64,000 bases of DNA from CAVRIA01 sp963721115 (lineage in GTDB: Bacteria; Desulfobacterota; Binatia; HRBIN30; CADEER01): NCBI GenBank assembly GCA_963721115.1, contig CAVRIA010000001.1, positions 1 to 64,000 of the forward strand, in the 5' to 3' direction. The number at the start of each line of letters is the position of its first letter. Position 1 is the stretch's first letter. The position numbers and the translations under genes are program-made. The notes under the pieces were generated by a model. That model had not been told where the DNA came from, searched no databases, and worked only from the letters and a program-made list of their open reading frames with translations. Of this stretch, positions 33,553 to 41,521 are shown piece by piece.

Positions 33553-36321
33553 ATGGCAAAGACGGAAACGGCGGCGAGCAATTCTCTGGTCGAGCTGCTC
33601 AGCTTCGGCCAGTCGGTGTGGTACGACAACATCGGTCGCGATCTGATCAAGTCGGGCGAGCTGAAGAGGATGATCGTCGAGGACGGCCTGCGTGGCGTCA
33701 CCTCGAACCCGACGATCTTCGAGAAGGCGATCACCGGCAGCGCCACCTACAAGAACGAGGTGCGCGATCTGCACCGCCGGGGCAAGACGATCGGCGAGAT
33801 CTACGAGACCCTGGCGGTGGCGGACATCCAGGCGGCCGCCGACGTGCTGCGGCCGGTGTGGGAGGAGTCGGGTGGCGTCGACGGGTACGTCTCCCTCGAG
33901 GTGTCTCCCACCCTGGCGCACGACACGGCGGGAACGATCAAGGAGGCGATCAGCCTGCACGGCAAGGTCGGGCGTAAGAACCTGATGGTGAAGGTGCCGG
34001 CCACGCCCGAAGGCCTGCCCGCGATCGAGCGCCTGATCGGCGAGGGTCTCAGCATCAACGTCACGCTGATCTTCAACGTCGATCACTACATCCCGGTGGC
34101 CGAAGCCTACCTGCGCGGCCTCGAGGCGCTGGAGCGCAGCGGCAAGCGGCTCGACTCCGTGGCGTCGGTGGCGAGCGCCTTCGTCAGCCGCGTCGACTCG
34201 GCGGTGGACAAGATCCTCACGCCCAACAAGGAAGCGCGCGACTTTCTCGGCAAGGCGGGCATCGCCAACATCAAGATGATGTACGCCAAGTTCAGGGAGA
34301 TCTTCGGAGGCCCGCGCTTCGCCCGCCTGAAAAACAAGGGAGCGCGCGTGCAGCGCCCGCTGTGGGCGAGCACCGGCGTCAAGAACCCGCGCTACAGTGA
34401 CGTCCTCTACGCCGAAGAGCTGATCGGCCCCGACACCGTCGACACCATGCCGCCGGCGACCATGGCGGCGTTCAAGGACCACGGCGTGCCGGCGAGCCGC
34501 CTGGGCAAGGACCTCGAGGGCGCTCCCTGGGTGATCGGCGAGCTGGCCCAGTTCGGCATCGACCTCAAGGCGATCACCGAAGACCTGCAGAAGGACGGCG
34601 TCGAGTCGTTCGCCAAGTCGTGGGCCCAGCTGATGAAGGGCATCGAGAGCCAGGCAACCAGCGGCGAGAGCGAGGTCGCCAAGAGCAGCGTCGTCCGCTA
34701 CCGCCCGTGGCTGAATGACGTCTACCAGATGATCGACGACCGCCGCTTCATCGCACGCGTGTGGCAAAAGGACCCCTCGCTCTGGCACCACCAGATGGCG
34801 CACCACGCGATCATCAAGAATTCGCTCGGCTGGCTGTCGCTGCCGGAGTCGATGGCGAAGAAGGCCGACGAGCTGAAGGCGTTCGCCGACGAGATCAAGA
34901 AGGCCGGCTTCAAGCACGTCGTGCTGCTCGGCATCGGCGGCAGCAGCCTGGCCGCCGAGGTCTACCGTGACACCTTCGGCGGCAGGGCCGGCTTCCCCGA
35001 GCTGCGCGTGATCGACAGCAGCGATCCGGCGACGATCGCCCGCTTGTCGCGCGGCATCGATTCCGCGAAGACGCTCTTCGTGGTGGCCAGCAAGTCGGGC
35101 GGGACCTCCGAGGTCAGCCGCCTGCAGAAGTATTTCCACGACAAGGTGAAGAAGGCGAAGGGCGACGCCGCGGGCGAGAACTTCGTCGCCGTCACCGACA
35201 AGGGCTCCTCCCTGGAGCGCCTGGCCAAGGAGCAGGGGTTCCGCCGCGTCTTCTTCAACCCGAAGGACATGCCGGGCCGCTTCTCGGCGCTGTCGTACTT
35301 CGGCCTGGTGCCGGCGGCGCTGGTCGGCACCGACGTCAAGGCCGTGCTCGCCAAGGCGCAGAAGATGGCGCAGGAGTGCGGCCCATCGGTGGCCGTGCGA
35401 GACGACGGCGGAGCGCTCGGCAACCCGGGCGCGCAGCTCGGCGCGCTGCTCGGCGAGGCGGCGTTGCACGGGCGCGACAAGCTGACGCTGGTGCTGTCCG
35501 ACAAGATCGCAACCCTCGGCAGCTGGATCGAGCAGCTCGTCTCCGAGAGCACCGGCAAGGAGGGCGGCGGTATTCTCACCGTCGTCGGCGAGGAGTTGGG
35601 CGACGTCGACAGCTACGGCCGCGACCGCGTGTTCGTCACCCTGACGCTTCCGAAGGACGCCAAGGCGACCGAGCAGCGGCTGCAGAAGCTCGAGGCGGCG
35701 GGTCATCCGGTGGTGCGCATTCCGCTGTCCGACCCCACCGACGTGGGCGCCGAGTTTTTCCGCTGGGAGTTCGCCACGGCGATTGCCGCGGCGGTGCTGG
35801 GCGTCGATCCCTTCGACCAGCCGGATGTCCAGGAGAGCAAGGAGGCGACGCGGCAGCTCGTCGCCGAGTACGGCAAGAGGAAGAACCCGCCGAAGGCGAA
35901 AGCCGACAAGGCGAGCGGCCTCGGCAAGTTCCTCGACCAGGCGCGCGACTTCGACTACGTCGCCCTTCTCGTCTACGCCGACCGCAACGCCAAGAACCAG
36001 GCGGCGCTCGACAAGCTGCGCGCCAAAATCCGCGACACGCACCACGTCGCCACCACGGTCGAGTTCGGCCCCCGCTATCTGCACTCGGTCGGACAGATCC
36101 ACAAGGGTGGGGCGAACAACGGCCTGTTCGTGCTGATCACGGCGGGCGGTGGCAAGGACATCAAGATCCCGGGCGAGCCGATTTCCTTCGGAGCCCTGGA
36201 GCAGGCCCAGGCGCTCGGCGACCTGGCGGCGCTCCGCAAGCTGCACCGCCGCGCCGTCCATCTGCATCTGAGCGGGGATGCGGCGGCCGGGATCAAGAAG
36301 CTCGTCAATCAGGTGAAGTAG
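33553..36321 (+). CDS. tal-pgi: bifunctional transaldolase / phosphoglucose isomerase
   Basis: The 922-residue fusion has a transaldolase domain (about 1-375: LLSFGQSVWYDNIGRDL, GVTSNPTIFEKAI, Schiff-base Lys in KNLMVKVPATPEG, SINVTLIFNVDHY). A phosphoglucose isomerase domain follows (about 400-922: VVLLGIGGSSLAAEVYRDTF, VVASKSGGTSEVSR). Such Tal-Pgi fusions are known in several bacterial groups. Transaldolase moves dihydroxyacetone units in the non-oxidative pentose pathway; the fused isomerase interconverts G6P and F6P, joining both ends of the cycle. It starts 32 bases after the tkt stop. A separate pgi gene lies 2.5 kb downstream. Confidence 0.95.
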   Translation: MAKTETAASNSLVELLSFGQSVWYDNIGRDLIKSGELKRMIVEDGLRGVTSNPTIFEKAITGSATYKNEVRDLHRRGKTIGEIYETLAVADIQAAADVLRPVWEESGGVDGYVSLEVSPTLAHDTAGTIKEAISLHGKVGRKNLMVKVPATPEGLPAIERLIGEGLSINVTLIFNVDHYIPVAEAYLRGLEALERSGKRLDSVASVASAFVSRVDSAVDKILTPNKEARDFLGKAGIANIKMMYAKFREIFGGPRFARLKNKGARVQRPLWASTGVKNPRYSDVLYAEELIGPDTVDTMPPATMAAFKDHGVPASRLGKDLEGAPWVIGELAQFGIDLKAITEDLQKDGVESFAKSWAQLMKGIESQATSGESEVAKSSVVRYRPWLNDVYQMIDDRRFIARVWQKDPSLWHHQMAHHAIIKNSLGWLSLPESMAKKADELKAFADEIKKAGFKHVVLLGIGGSSLAAEVYRDTFGGRAGFPELRVIDSSDPATIARLSRGIDSAKTLFVVASKSGGTSEVSRLQKYFHDKVKKAKGDAAGENFVAVTDKGSSLERLAKEQGFRRVFFNPKDMPGRFSALSYFGLVPAALVGTDVKAVLAKAQKMAQECGPSVAVRDDGGALGNPGAQLGALLGEAALHGRDKLTLVLSDKIATLGSWIEQLVSESTGKEGGGILTVVGEELGDVDSYGRDRVFVTLTLPKDAKATEQRLQKLEAAGHPVVRIPLSDPTDVGAEFFRWEFATAIAAAVLGVDPFDQPDVQESKEATRQLVAEYGKRKNPPKAKADKASGLGKFLDQARDFDYVALLVYADRNAKNQAALDKLRAKIRDTHHVATTVEFGPRYLHSVGQIHKGGANNGLFVLITAGGGKDIKIPGEPISFGALEQAQALGDLAALRKLHRRAVHLHLSGDAAAGIKKLVNQVK

Positions 36322-36362
36322 AAACCAATTCGGATGAGAATCCGAGAGGACAGGAGGTCAGC

Positions 36363-37346
36363 ATGCAAATCGCAATGATCGGACTCGGACGCATGGGCGC
36401 CAACATGGCGCGGCGGCTGATGCGGGGCGGACACCAGGTGGTGGTGTACGACAGAAACGCGGACGCCGTGAAGCAGCTCGAGAAGGAAGGCGCCAAGGGC
36501 GCCTCGTCGCTCGACGACGTGGTGGCCAAGCTCAGCAAGCCGCGCGCGGCCTGGGTGATGGTGCCGGCGGGCGGGCCGACGGAGGAGACGGTGAACGCGC
36601 TGGCCCAGCGCATGGAGAAGGGCGATGTGATCATCGACGGCGGCAACTCGATGTTCAAGGACGACGTCCGCCGCGCCAAGTCTTTCCAGGGCAAGGGTGT
36701 CGACTACGTCGACGTCGGCACCAGCGGCGGCGTGTGGGGCATCGACCGCGGCTACTGCATGATGATCGGCGGACCGCAGAAGACGGTCGAGCGGCTCGAC
36801 CCGATCTTCAAGACGCTCGCCCCCGGGCGCGGCGACGTCGAGCGCACGCCGGGCCGCGAGAAGATGAAGGGAACCTCCGAGGACGGCTACCTGTACTGCG
36901 GCCCCGCCGGCGCCGGGCACTTCGTCAAGATGGTCCACAACGGCATCGAGTACGGCCTCATGCAGGCGTACGCGGAAGGCTTCGACATCTTCCGCAACGC
37001 GACCTCCAAGGAGCTGCCCGAGGAGCATCGCTACGATCTCAACATCGCCGACATCGCGGAGGTGTGGCGGCGCGGCAGCGTCGTCGGCTCGTGGCTCCTC
37101 GACCTGACCGCCATGGCGCTGGTCGAGGATCCGAGCTTGAAGGAGTACTCCGGCTTCGTCCAGGATTCCGGCGAGGGCCGCTGGACGATCATTGCCGCCG
37201 TCGAGGAAGCCGTGCCGTGCGAGGTGCTGTCTGCATCGCTCTACACGCGCTTCCGCTCGCGCAAGGAGCACACTTTCGCCGAGAAGGTGCTGTCCGCCAT
37301 GCGTATGAAGTTCGGCGGCCACATCGAGCGCCCGACCGGCGGCTGA
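36363..37346 (+). CDS. gnd: 6-phosphogluconate dehydrogenase, decarboxylating (short form)
   Basis: The 327 residues begin MQIAMIGLGRMGANMARRLM (Rossmann motif) and contain IDGGNSMFKDD, DVGTSGGVWGIDRGYCMMIG and the catalytic KMVHNGIEYGLMQAYAEGF. The length of about 330 matches the short GntZ/YqeC class, which is often NAD-preferring, rather than the 470-residue classical enzyme. It converts 6-phosphogluconate to ribulose-5-phosphate and CO2. A ribosome binding site (gaggacaggagg) precedes ATG 36363. Confidence 0.95.
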   Translation: MQIAMIGLGRMGANMARRLMRGGHQVVVYDRNADAVKQLEKEGAKGASSLDDVVAKLSKPRAAWVMVPAGGPTEETVNALAQRMEKGDVIIDGGNSMFKDDVRRAKSFQGKGVDYVDVGTSGGVWGIDRGYCMMIGGPQKTVERLDPIFKTLAPGRGDVERTPGREKMKGTSEDGYLYCGPAGAGHFVKMVHNGIEYGLMQAYAEGFDIFRNATSKELPEEHRYDLNIADIAEVWRRGSVVGSWLLDLTAMALVEDPSLKEYSGFVQDSGEGRWTIIAAVEEAVPCEVLSASLYTRFRSRKEHTFAEKVLSAMRMKFGGHIERPTGG

Positions 37347-37351
37347 GCGAC

Positions 37352-37384
37352 AGGGACAGCGCGATCCCCGATCGCGCTGTCCCT
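37352..37384 (+). terminator. perfect 15-bp stem-loop between gnd and rpiA
   Basis: agggacagcgcgatc (37352-37366) pairs perfectly with gatcgcgctgtccct (37370-37384) across a 3-base loop, starting six bases after the gnd stop. No T-run follows (catccattctcc). It may terminate some transcripts or protect the 3' end of the upstream mRNA, which would set rpiA-rpe-pgi expression lower than the upstream genes. Confidence 0.6.
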
Positions 37385-37419
37385 CATCCATTCTCCGTCG
37401 ATCGAAGAGGGCCGAAATC

Positions 37420-38082
37420 ATGACCGCCGCCGAGAAAGCGCTCGAGTACATCGAAGACGACATGCTGATCGGTCTCGGTACCGGCCGCGCGGCGACCGCC
37501 TTCATCCACGCTCTCGGCGAGCGCGCGAAGCGCGGGTTGAAGGTGCGCGGCGTGCCGACGTCACAGGTCAGCGCGGACCTCGCCACGCAGCTCGGGATCC
37601 CGCTGCTGCCGCTCGACGCCAGGCGGGTTCTCGACATCACCTTCGACGGCGCCGACGAGGTCGATCCCAACCTCGATCTGATCAAGGGCTACGGCGGCGC
37701 TCTGGTGCGCGAGAAGATCGTCGCCGCGTCGTCGAAGCGGCTGATCATCCTGGTCGGCGCCGAGAAGCTGGTCCCGGCGCTAGGGGCGCACGGCAAGCTG
37801 CCGGTGGAGGTCGTTCCCTTCGGCCAGCCGCTGTGCGAGCGCCGTCTGGCCGAGCTCGGCTGCCGGCCGCAGGTGCGGGCGGCGGGGGACGTGATCTTCG
37901 TCACCGACAACGGCAACCACATCCTCGACTGCGGCGTGTCGCAGATCGCGAATCCCGGCGAGCTCGACCGCGCCATTCTCGACATCCCCGGCGTGGTGGG
38001 CACCGGCCTCTTCGTCGGCATGGCCAGCGCCGTCATCGTGGAAGACGCGGGCCGGGTCGAGGTCAAGGAGCGCAAGGGGTAG
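37420..38082 (+). CDS. rpiA: ribose-5-phosphate isomerase A
   Basis: The 220 residues contain DDMLIGLGTGRAATAFIHAL (phosphate loop), ITFDGADEVDPNLDLIKGYG with the catalytic Asp pair and GGALVREKIVAASSKRLII, all RpiA signatures. It interconverts ribose-5-phosphate and ribulose-5-phosphate. The ATG at 37420 starts 35 bases after the stem-loop; rpe begins nine bases after the stop. Confidence 0.96.
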   Translation: MTAAEKALEYIEDDMLIGLGTGRAATAFIHALGERAKRGLKVRGVPTSQVSADLATQLGIPLLPLDARRVLDITFDGADEVDPNLDLIKGYGGALVREKIVAASSKRLIILVGAEKLVPALGAHGKLPVEVVPFGQPLCERRLAELGCRPQVRAAGDVIFVTDNGNHILDCGVSQIANPGELDRAILDIPGVVGTGLFVGMASAVIVEDAGRVEVKERKG

Positions 38083-38091
38083 TCGGGAAGC

Positions 38092-38757
38092 ATGTCCGTC
38101 AAGATCGCCCCATCGATTCTCTCCGCCGACTTCGCCCGCCTCGGCGCGCACTGCGCCGAAGCCGCGGAGGCGGGCGCCGATCGGCTGCACGTCGACGTCA
38201 TGGACGGTCACTTCGTCCCCAACATCACGATCGGGCCGGTCGTCGTCCGCCACCTGCGCCGGGTGACCAGCCTGCCGCTCGAGACGCACCTGATGATCGA
38301 GGAGCCCGATCGCTACGCCGAAGCGTTCGCGGAGGCGGGCGCCGACCGCATCACGGTGCACTGGGAGGGCGGCATCCACCTGCACCGTACGGTCCACCTC
38401 ATCAAGAGCCTCGGTAAGAGCGTCGGCGTCACCATCAACCCCGCCACGCCGGCCGATGTGTTGGAGGAGATCCTGCCCGACATCGACCTCGTCCTGGTCA
38501 TGACCGTCAACCCCGGCTTCGGCGGACAGAAGTTCATCCAGAACACACTCGGCAAGATCCTCCGCGTGCGCGAGATGATCCGGCGCCTGCAGCCCACCTG
38601 CGAGCTGGAGGTCGACGGCGGGATCGACGCCCACACCGCGCCGCGCGCGGTGGAAGCCGGCGCCAACGTTTTGGTCGCCGGCTCGGCGATCTTCGAGGCC
38701 CCGGACGGCGTCGCCGCCGCCATGGCCCGCCTCGAGGCCAGCGTGAAGGGAAAGTGA
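38092..38757 (+). CDS. rpe: ribulose-phosphate 3-epimerase
   Basis: The 221 residues carry SILSADFARLG, LHVDVMDGHFVPNITIGP (metal-binding His/Asp), LVMTVNPGFGGQKFI and ELEVDGGIDAHTA, the standard Rpe barrel motifs. It interconverts ribulose- and xylulose-5-phosphate, supplying transketolase. It follows rpiA with a nine-base gap and belongs to the same transcript. Confidence 0.97.
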   Translation: MSVKIAPSILSADFARLGAHCAEAAEAGADRLHVDVMDGHFVPNITIGPVVVRHLRRVTSLPLETHLMIEEPDRYAEAFAEAGADRITVHWEGGIHLHRTVHLIKSLGKSVGVTINPATPADVLEEILPDIDLVLVMTVNPGFGGQKFIQNTLGKILRVREMIRRLQPTCELEVDGGIDAHTAPRAVEAGANVLVAGSAIFEAPDGVAAAMARLEASVKGK

Positions 38758-38841
38758 CGCTGCCGCCCGTCCCGCGAGGCGGGAGGACCCCGTGAGCGCC
38801 CCACCCGGCGGGCTTTGACACACGATCGAAAGGAGTCGCCC

Positions 38842-40482
38842 ATGAGCGCGTTGACCGAATCCAAGGCGTGGAAGGAGCTCGAAGCTCATCAGAAGGAGAT
38901 GGCCGGCGTCCACATGCGGGAGCTGTTCTCCGGGGATCCGAAGCGCTTCGGGAGGTTCTCCCTGCGGTTCAAGGACTTCCTGCTCGACTTCTCGAAGAAC
39001 CGCATCACCGACCAGACACTGAACCTGCTGCGCAACCTCGCCCGGCAGGCGGATCTGAAGGGCTGGACGGAGAAGATGTTCAGCGGCCAGAAGATCAACA
39101 TCACCGAGGACCGCGCCGTCCTGCACGTCGCCCTGCGCAACCGCTCCAACCGGCCGATCCTGGTCGACGGCGCGGACGTCATGCCCGAGGTCAACGCCGT
39201 CCTCGCCCACATGAAGGAGTTCAGCGACGCTGTCCGCAGCGGCAAGTGGACGGGATATACGGGCAAGCCCATCACCGACGTCGTCAACATCGGCATCGGC
39301 GGCTCCGATCTCGGGCCGGTCATGGCCACCGAGGCGCTCAAGCCGTACGCCAAGCCGGGGCTGAACGTCCACTTCGTCTCCAACATCGACGGCACGCACA
39401 TCGTCGAGACCACCAAGTCGCTCGCCCCGGAGACGACGCTCTTCATCGTCGCCTCCAAGACCTTCACGACGCAGGAGACGCTGACCAACGCCCACACCGC
39501 CAAGGACTGGTTCCTGAAGAAGGCGAAGGACCAGAAGCACGTCGCCAAGCACTTCGTGGCGCTGTCGACCAACGCCGCCGAGGTGTCGAAGTTCGGCATC
39601 GACACCGCGAACATGTTCGCGTTCTGGGACTGGGTCGGCGGCCGTTACTCGCTGTGGTCGGCGATCGGCCTGTCGATTGCCGTCTTCATCGGCTTCGACA
39701 ACTTCGAGGAGCTGCTGGCCGGTGGGCACGAGATGGACGAGCACTTCCGCAGCGCGCCGCTGGAGAAGAACCTGCCCGCGACGCTCGGCCTGATCGGCAT
39801 CTGGTACAACAATTTCTTCGGCGCCCAGACGCACGCCATCCTGCCGTACGACCAGTACATGCACCGCTTCTCCGCCTACTTCCAGCAGGGCGACATGGAG
39901 AGCGACGGCAAGAGCGTCAACCGCGCCGGTGAGGCGGTGGACGTCTCCACGGGCCCGATCATCTGGGGCGAGCCGGGCACCAACGGACAGCACGCCTTCT
40001 ACCAGCTCATCCACCAGGGTACGAAGATCGTCCCCTGCGACTTCATCGCCCCGATCGAATCGCAGAACCCGGTCGGCCAGCACCATCCGATCCTGCTCTC
40101 GAACTTCTTCGCCCAGACCGAGGCGTTGATGCGCGGCAAGACGGAGGACGAGGTGCGCAAGGAGCTGACGGCGGCGGGCATGAGCGGCGCCAAGCTCGAG
40201 GCGCTGGTGCCGCACAAACGCTTCGCCGGCAACAAGCCGACCAACAGCATCATGTTCAAGAAGCTCACGCCGCGCACGTTGGGGTCGCTCATCGCCCTCT
40301 ACGAGCACAAGATCTTCACTCAGGGCGTGATCTGGAACATCAACTCCTTCGACCAGTGGGGCGTCGAGCTCGGCAAGCAGCTCGCCAAGGTGATCCTCCC
40401 CGAGCTCGAGGGCCCGGGCCCGGTCACCAGCCACGACTCGTCGACCAACGGCCTGATCAACTACTACAAAGAGAGCCGCTGA
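38842..40482 (+). CDS. pgi: glucose-6-phosphate isomerase (stand-alone, classical type)
   Basis: I start at ATG 38842 with aaaggag upstream; the frame is open to 38815. The 546 residues show TDVVNIGIGGSDLGPVMATE, SKTFTTQETLTNA, the metal-free active site stretch GQHAFYQLIHQGTKIVPCDF and the C-terminal NSFDQWGVELGKQLAK signature. This is the common bacterial/eukaryotic PGI, different in sequence from the isomerase half of the fusion at 33553. The two may have different regulation or direction of flux. It ends the sugar cluster and meets a minus-strand gene convergently. Confidence 0.97.
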   Translation: MSALTESKAWKELEAHQKEMAGVHMRELFSGDPKRFGRFSLRFKDFLLDFSKNRITDQTLNLLRNLARQADLKGWTEKMFSGQKINITEDRAVLHVALRNRSNRPILVDGADVMPEVNAVLAHMKEFSDAVRSGKWTGYTGKPITDVVNIGIGGSDLGPVMATEALKPYAKPGLNVHFVSNIDGTHIVETTKSLAPETTLFIVASKTFTTQETLTNAHTAKDWFLKKAKDQKHVAKHFVALSTNAAEVSKFGIDTANMFAFWDWVGGRYSLWSAIGLSIAVFIGFDNFEELLAGGHEMDEHFRSAPLEKNLPATLGLIGIWYNNFFGAQTHAILPYDQYMHRFSAYFQQGDMESDGKSVNRAGEAVDVSTGPIIWGEPGTNGQHAFYQLIHQGTKIVPCDFIAPIESQNPVGQHHPILLSNFFAQTEALMRGKTEDEVRKELTAAGMSGAKLEALVPHKRFAGNKPTNSIMFKKLTPRTLGSLIALYEHKIFTQGVIWNINSFDQWGVELGKQLAKVILPELEGPGPVTSHDSSTNGLINYYKESR

Positions 40483-40509
40483 TCGGAGTTGGGCGCCTCG
40501 GCACGCCCG

Positions 40510-41367
40510 TCAAAAGGCGATCGAGGGAAGATAGGCGCCGCGGGGCTCGTTGTAGAGGCCGGCGCTCATCAGGGTGAGGGGCTGAGTGATGCGCAGGCCC
40601 TGATGGAGGCACCAGCGCAGCAGCTCCGCATTGCGCGTCGGCAGGAGGAAGCCGGGCCCGAATAGCTCGGGCGCCGCGGCGATCAGCGCCTTGATCTCGT
40701 CGTTGCTCTCGCCAACGGCATGCGACAAGAATCCGACGCCGGTTGCGTAACCGGTGATTCGACCGTCGTGCTCGACGACGGTCGCGGAGCCCTGCTGGAT
40801 CGCGTCGCGCAGCTCCCCCTCGCGCGCGTGCCCATGCACCTGCAGGCAGAGTCGGTTGCATTCCGGCAGATCGTGGTCGGTCGCAGCGCGCACGGTGTAG
40901 CCCGGGATCGGCGCGCGCGGTGGCGTACCCTGCATGCAGGAGAGCGGCTCGCGAGGATCGAAGCCGAGCTTGGTGTAGAGCGACAGCGACCGGTTGTGAA
41001 AAGCGGCCTGTACCAGACGAATGCCGGGAAGGCCGCGCCGCGTCGAGCGATCCATCACGTGGCGCATCAGCAGGCCGCCTACGCCCGCATTCTGCTTCTG
41101 CGGCGCCACCGTGATGGGCCCGACGCCGGCGATCGGGCCGCGCTCGTCGAGCCCGCAGCTGCCGACGATCTCGCTGCCGCGCTCGGCCACGGCAACGTAC
41201 ATGGACGGGTGGGCCAACAGCATCGCCAGCAGCCCGGTCGCGATCTCGGCGTTGGGGAAGTCGGGCGGGAAGCCGTGTGCCGTGCTGATGGCGTGGAATG
41301 CCTCGTAACAGATGCGCCCGCAGATCTCGGCGTCCTCCGGGCGCCCTGCACGAATCTCGATGCTCAT
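40510..41367 (-). CDS. GNAT-family N-acetyltransferase, two-domain
   Basis: The ATG at 41367 follows aaggagacc. The 285-residue product has an N-terminal GNAT domain with an acetyl-CoA loop in QKQNAGVGGLLMRHVMDRS and SLYTKLGFDPREPLS. A second, weaker GNAT-like half (YTVRAATDHDLPECNRLCLQ, then GYATGVGFLSHAVGE) follows. The substrate is unknown. It is convergent with pgi across a 27-base gap. It is not linked in direction to the CHAT gene beyond. Confidence 0.87.
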   Translation of the reverse strand: MSIEIRAGRPEDAEICGRICYEAFHAISTAHGFPPDFPNAEIATGLLAMLLAHPSMYVAVAERGSEIVGSCGLDERGPIAGVGPITVAPQKQNAGVGGLLMRHVMDRSTRRGLPGIRLVQAAFHNRSLSLYTKLGFDPREPLSCMQGTPPRAPIPGYTVRAATDHDLPECNRLCLQVHGHAREGELRDAIQQGSATVVEHDGRITGYATGVGFLSHAVGESNDEIKALIAAAPELFGPGFLLPTRNAELLRWCLHQGLRITQPLTLMSAGLYNEPRGAYLPSIAF

Positions 41368-41521
41368 CGTGGTCTCCTTGGGGACAGCGCAGTATGCCAT
41401 TCCGGTCGGGAAGTGACACATCATGCACCCGCAGGTGGCGGAAGGCGACTCGTCGCCTCTCGGGGTCGGGTAGGGACGATGCTCCCGCGCGCGGCCCGGC
41501 GCTGCGCCTGCCGCAACTCGA

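Noticed and set aside
40483..40509. Terminator between convergent pgi and GNAT genes
   Set aside because: Only a 5-bp gggcg/cgccc stem is present, too weak to call.
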